Positions 62,796 to 64,000 of a stretch of DNA of 64,000 nucleotides are shown here, piece by piece; the stretch's first letter is position 1, and every line of letters starts with the position of its first letter. The position numbers and the translations under genes were made by a program. Where the stretch lies: contig CAVSIB010000026.1 of the NCBI GenBank assembly GCA_963727835.1, positions 13,825 through 77,824 on the forward strand. Reading direction: 5' to 3'. The DNA comes from G026625185 sp963727835 (GTDB lineage: Bacteria > Desulfobacterota > WTBG01 > JAGOGO01). Under the pieces are notes generated by a model, which saw nothing but the letters and a program-made list of their open reading frames with translations, was not told where the DNA came from and did not search any database.

Positions 62796-64000
62796 ATGGT
62801 TCCACTGCTCACGATAGTGCAGAAAAACAAAGAGAAACTTATCCGGCGCTGTGTTTGCGAGTACCATGGAGAGAAGCCAAAGGGTAAACGAAAAATAGAG
62901 GCTTCCTTTGCTATCGCGATTGAGCTTTTTATAGAGGGGATCAAACATAAAAACGTCACCTGCTTGGGCTCATTTCTCGAAAGGATAGTTGATGGAGAAA
63001 ACCAGAAGGAGATGCATCCATCGCAGGGGGCCAGACTTCTTAACATAACGAGAAAGGTTCTGCTCCAGTTGGTTCTGAAAAAACATGAAAAAAAGGGTAT
63101 GACTAAGGCAATTGATTGCATAGATCGGACTTTCGCTATCGCCACGAAAGTCATGATGCATCGCTTTGAAAATATTGCCTCGCGGGAGCGCGAGGAGATC
63201 AAAAAAAGAGAGCGCCGCATCGGAGAATTAGAGAAAAAAATCATAAAATTTACCTCGAAAAAGTCGCGGGGCTGGGTTGATGTAGGGGGTACCCGGATGT
63301 GTCTTCTTGACATTTCTGGCGGCTGGTTTAGCATGGGGGCGACCATCAACCTTTTTGCCGGGGAAGAAACCTATCGGCGCGTGATGTTTGAAATGGGTCT
63401 GGCTGAGACTTTTACCCAAAAAGCGGCCGAGAGCGGGGTGCTGGAATATTCAGCCAAAGGGATTTATGAGGCAGTAGATACCTTTTCGGAAGCTGGTTTT
63501 GGAGATTTTGTCATCGAGGAACTACGGTTTGCTGAGGGATATGCCAGAATTACCTGCAAAGACACCTTTGAGGGGTGGATATTTCGCAATCATCACAAAG
63601 TCAGCGACGTTCCGGTCTGCTACTATTCCGCTGGTGTCCTTCTTTCCTTTCTGCAAACCATTACCAAAAGAAATGATCTGAGCTGCGTTGAGACCGTCTG
63701 CATCGCCAAGGGCGATAGATCGTGCGAATTTGCCATCGGAACCAGAGAGGCTTTACAGAAGAGGGGCATCCGGCTGACGGAATGGGGAATGACCATCAAG
63801 GAACGTGCAGAATACCTCGAGAACCTCCTGGAAGAAAAGCAGCGCATGAAAATGAGCTTACCCGCAAATACACTGAACTGACGGACTCAATAACATTTCG
63901 GCGAGGGTAAATCAGTCTCTTGATTTAGAGGAAATTTTAAACTTCGCTATCAATAGTTGCAGAACATCGTTGGCAAGGACAAAGGGATTTGCATCTACTT
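62796..64000 (+). pseudogene. V4R-domain sensor, frameshifted and cut by the window end
   Basis: Residues 1-125 are a helical bundle resembling RsbRD-type N-terminal domains (LLTIVQKNKEKLIRRCVCEY...). A coiled coil spans 126-156 (EREEIKKRERRIGELEKKI). Residues 159-330 form a V4R-like sensory fold, including GGTRMCLLDISGGWFSMG, GFGDFVIEELRFAEG, GYARITCKDTFEG and CIAKGDRSCEF. The frame ends at 63881, but another frame continues ELTRKYTELTDSITFR, and a third reads VNQSLDLEEILNFAIN to the edge, the start of a GAF-like domain. A kinase or other output domain is expected beyond. It may sense a small hydrophobic ligand for the cluster. Confidence 0.6.

Noticed and set aside
62535..62948. 137-codon minus-strand frame across the sensor start
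   Set aside because: It runs opposite the sensor's N-terminal domain and has no ribosome site.

Overview
The window reads as chromosomal DNA of a Gram-negative, strictly anaerobic bacterium, most like a syntrophic or sulfur-cycling member of the Desulfobacterota (old Deltaproteobacteria). The clues are the rho-rpmE-prfA-prmC cluster, a CIRCE-controlled groESL operon, a DsrC-like remnant, many PAS/V4R-type sensors, and a beta-oxidation cluster carrying EtfAB plus a membrane iron-sulfur oxidoreductase of the kind that passes electrons from acyl-CoA dehydrogenases to quinones. No rRNA, tRNA, CRISPR array or complete insertion sequence was recognised. The taxonomic placement is inference from gene content; no search was possible.

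Layout. 1-6.5 kb is decayed: frameshifted queC, a DsrC-like gene, a response regulator whose 3' end is made of a MITE-like element, a cytidylate-kinase-like gene, two tandem ATP-grasp genes, and colliding remnants of a B12-binding protein and a DUF362 protein. 6.5-12 kb is an intact leftward operon (valS, nadC, coaX, yggT, divIVA, DUF167). 12.3-14.5 kb holds CIRCE, groES and groEL, then a bidirectional terminator and ssb. 15.4-24 kb is an origin-type block, all leftward (rsmG, parA, parB, gyrB, gyrA, with a near-perfect parS next to rsmG), preceded by a SurA-like foldase and a broken mfd. 27.7-39.6 kb mixes truA, a phosphoesterase and an MarR regulator with many broken genes (hydrolase, glycosyltransferases, AsmA-like, rmuC, ClC channel). 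39.7-44.7 kb has glycerate kinase and prmC-prfA-rpmE-rho.

45.5-63.9 kb is the most distinctive part: a leftward catabolic cluster (unknown 222-aa Cys protein, unusual radical SAM enzyme, thiolase, EtfB, EtfA, a hydroxyacyl-CoA dehydrogenase/enoyl-CoA hydratase fusion, an unknown 195-aa protein, the Fe-S oxidoreductase, acyl-CoA dehydrogenase). It is divergent from a TetR regulator, a HyuA/HyuB carboxylase-or-hydrolase pair and a V4R-domain sensor. Two copies of one 16-bp palindrome-like site flank the divergent intergenic region, so the TetR protein probably controls both sides. A reasonable reading is a regulated anaerobic degradation module: substrate activation (HyuAB and/or the radical SAM pair), beta-oxidation, and electron delivery from acyl-CoA dehydrogenase through EtfAB to the membrane oxidoreductase.

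A second theme is the distribution of frameshifts. At least 13 genes carry them and nearly all look dispensable (mfd, rmuC, queC, glycosyltransferases, AsmA-like, ClC), while about 36 kb of essential and catabolic genes reads through cleanly. This fits real gene decay better than uniform sequencing error, although several breaks lie in homopolymers and need read-level checking.
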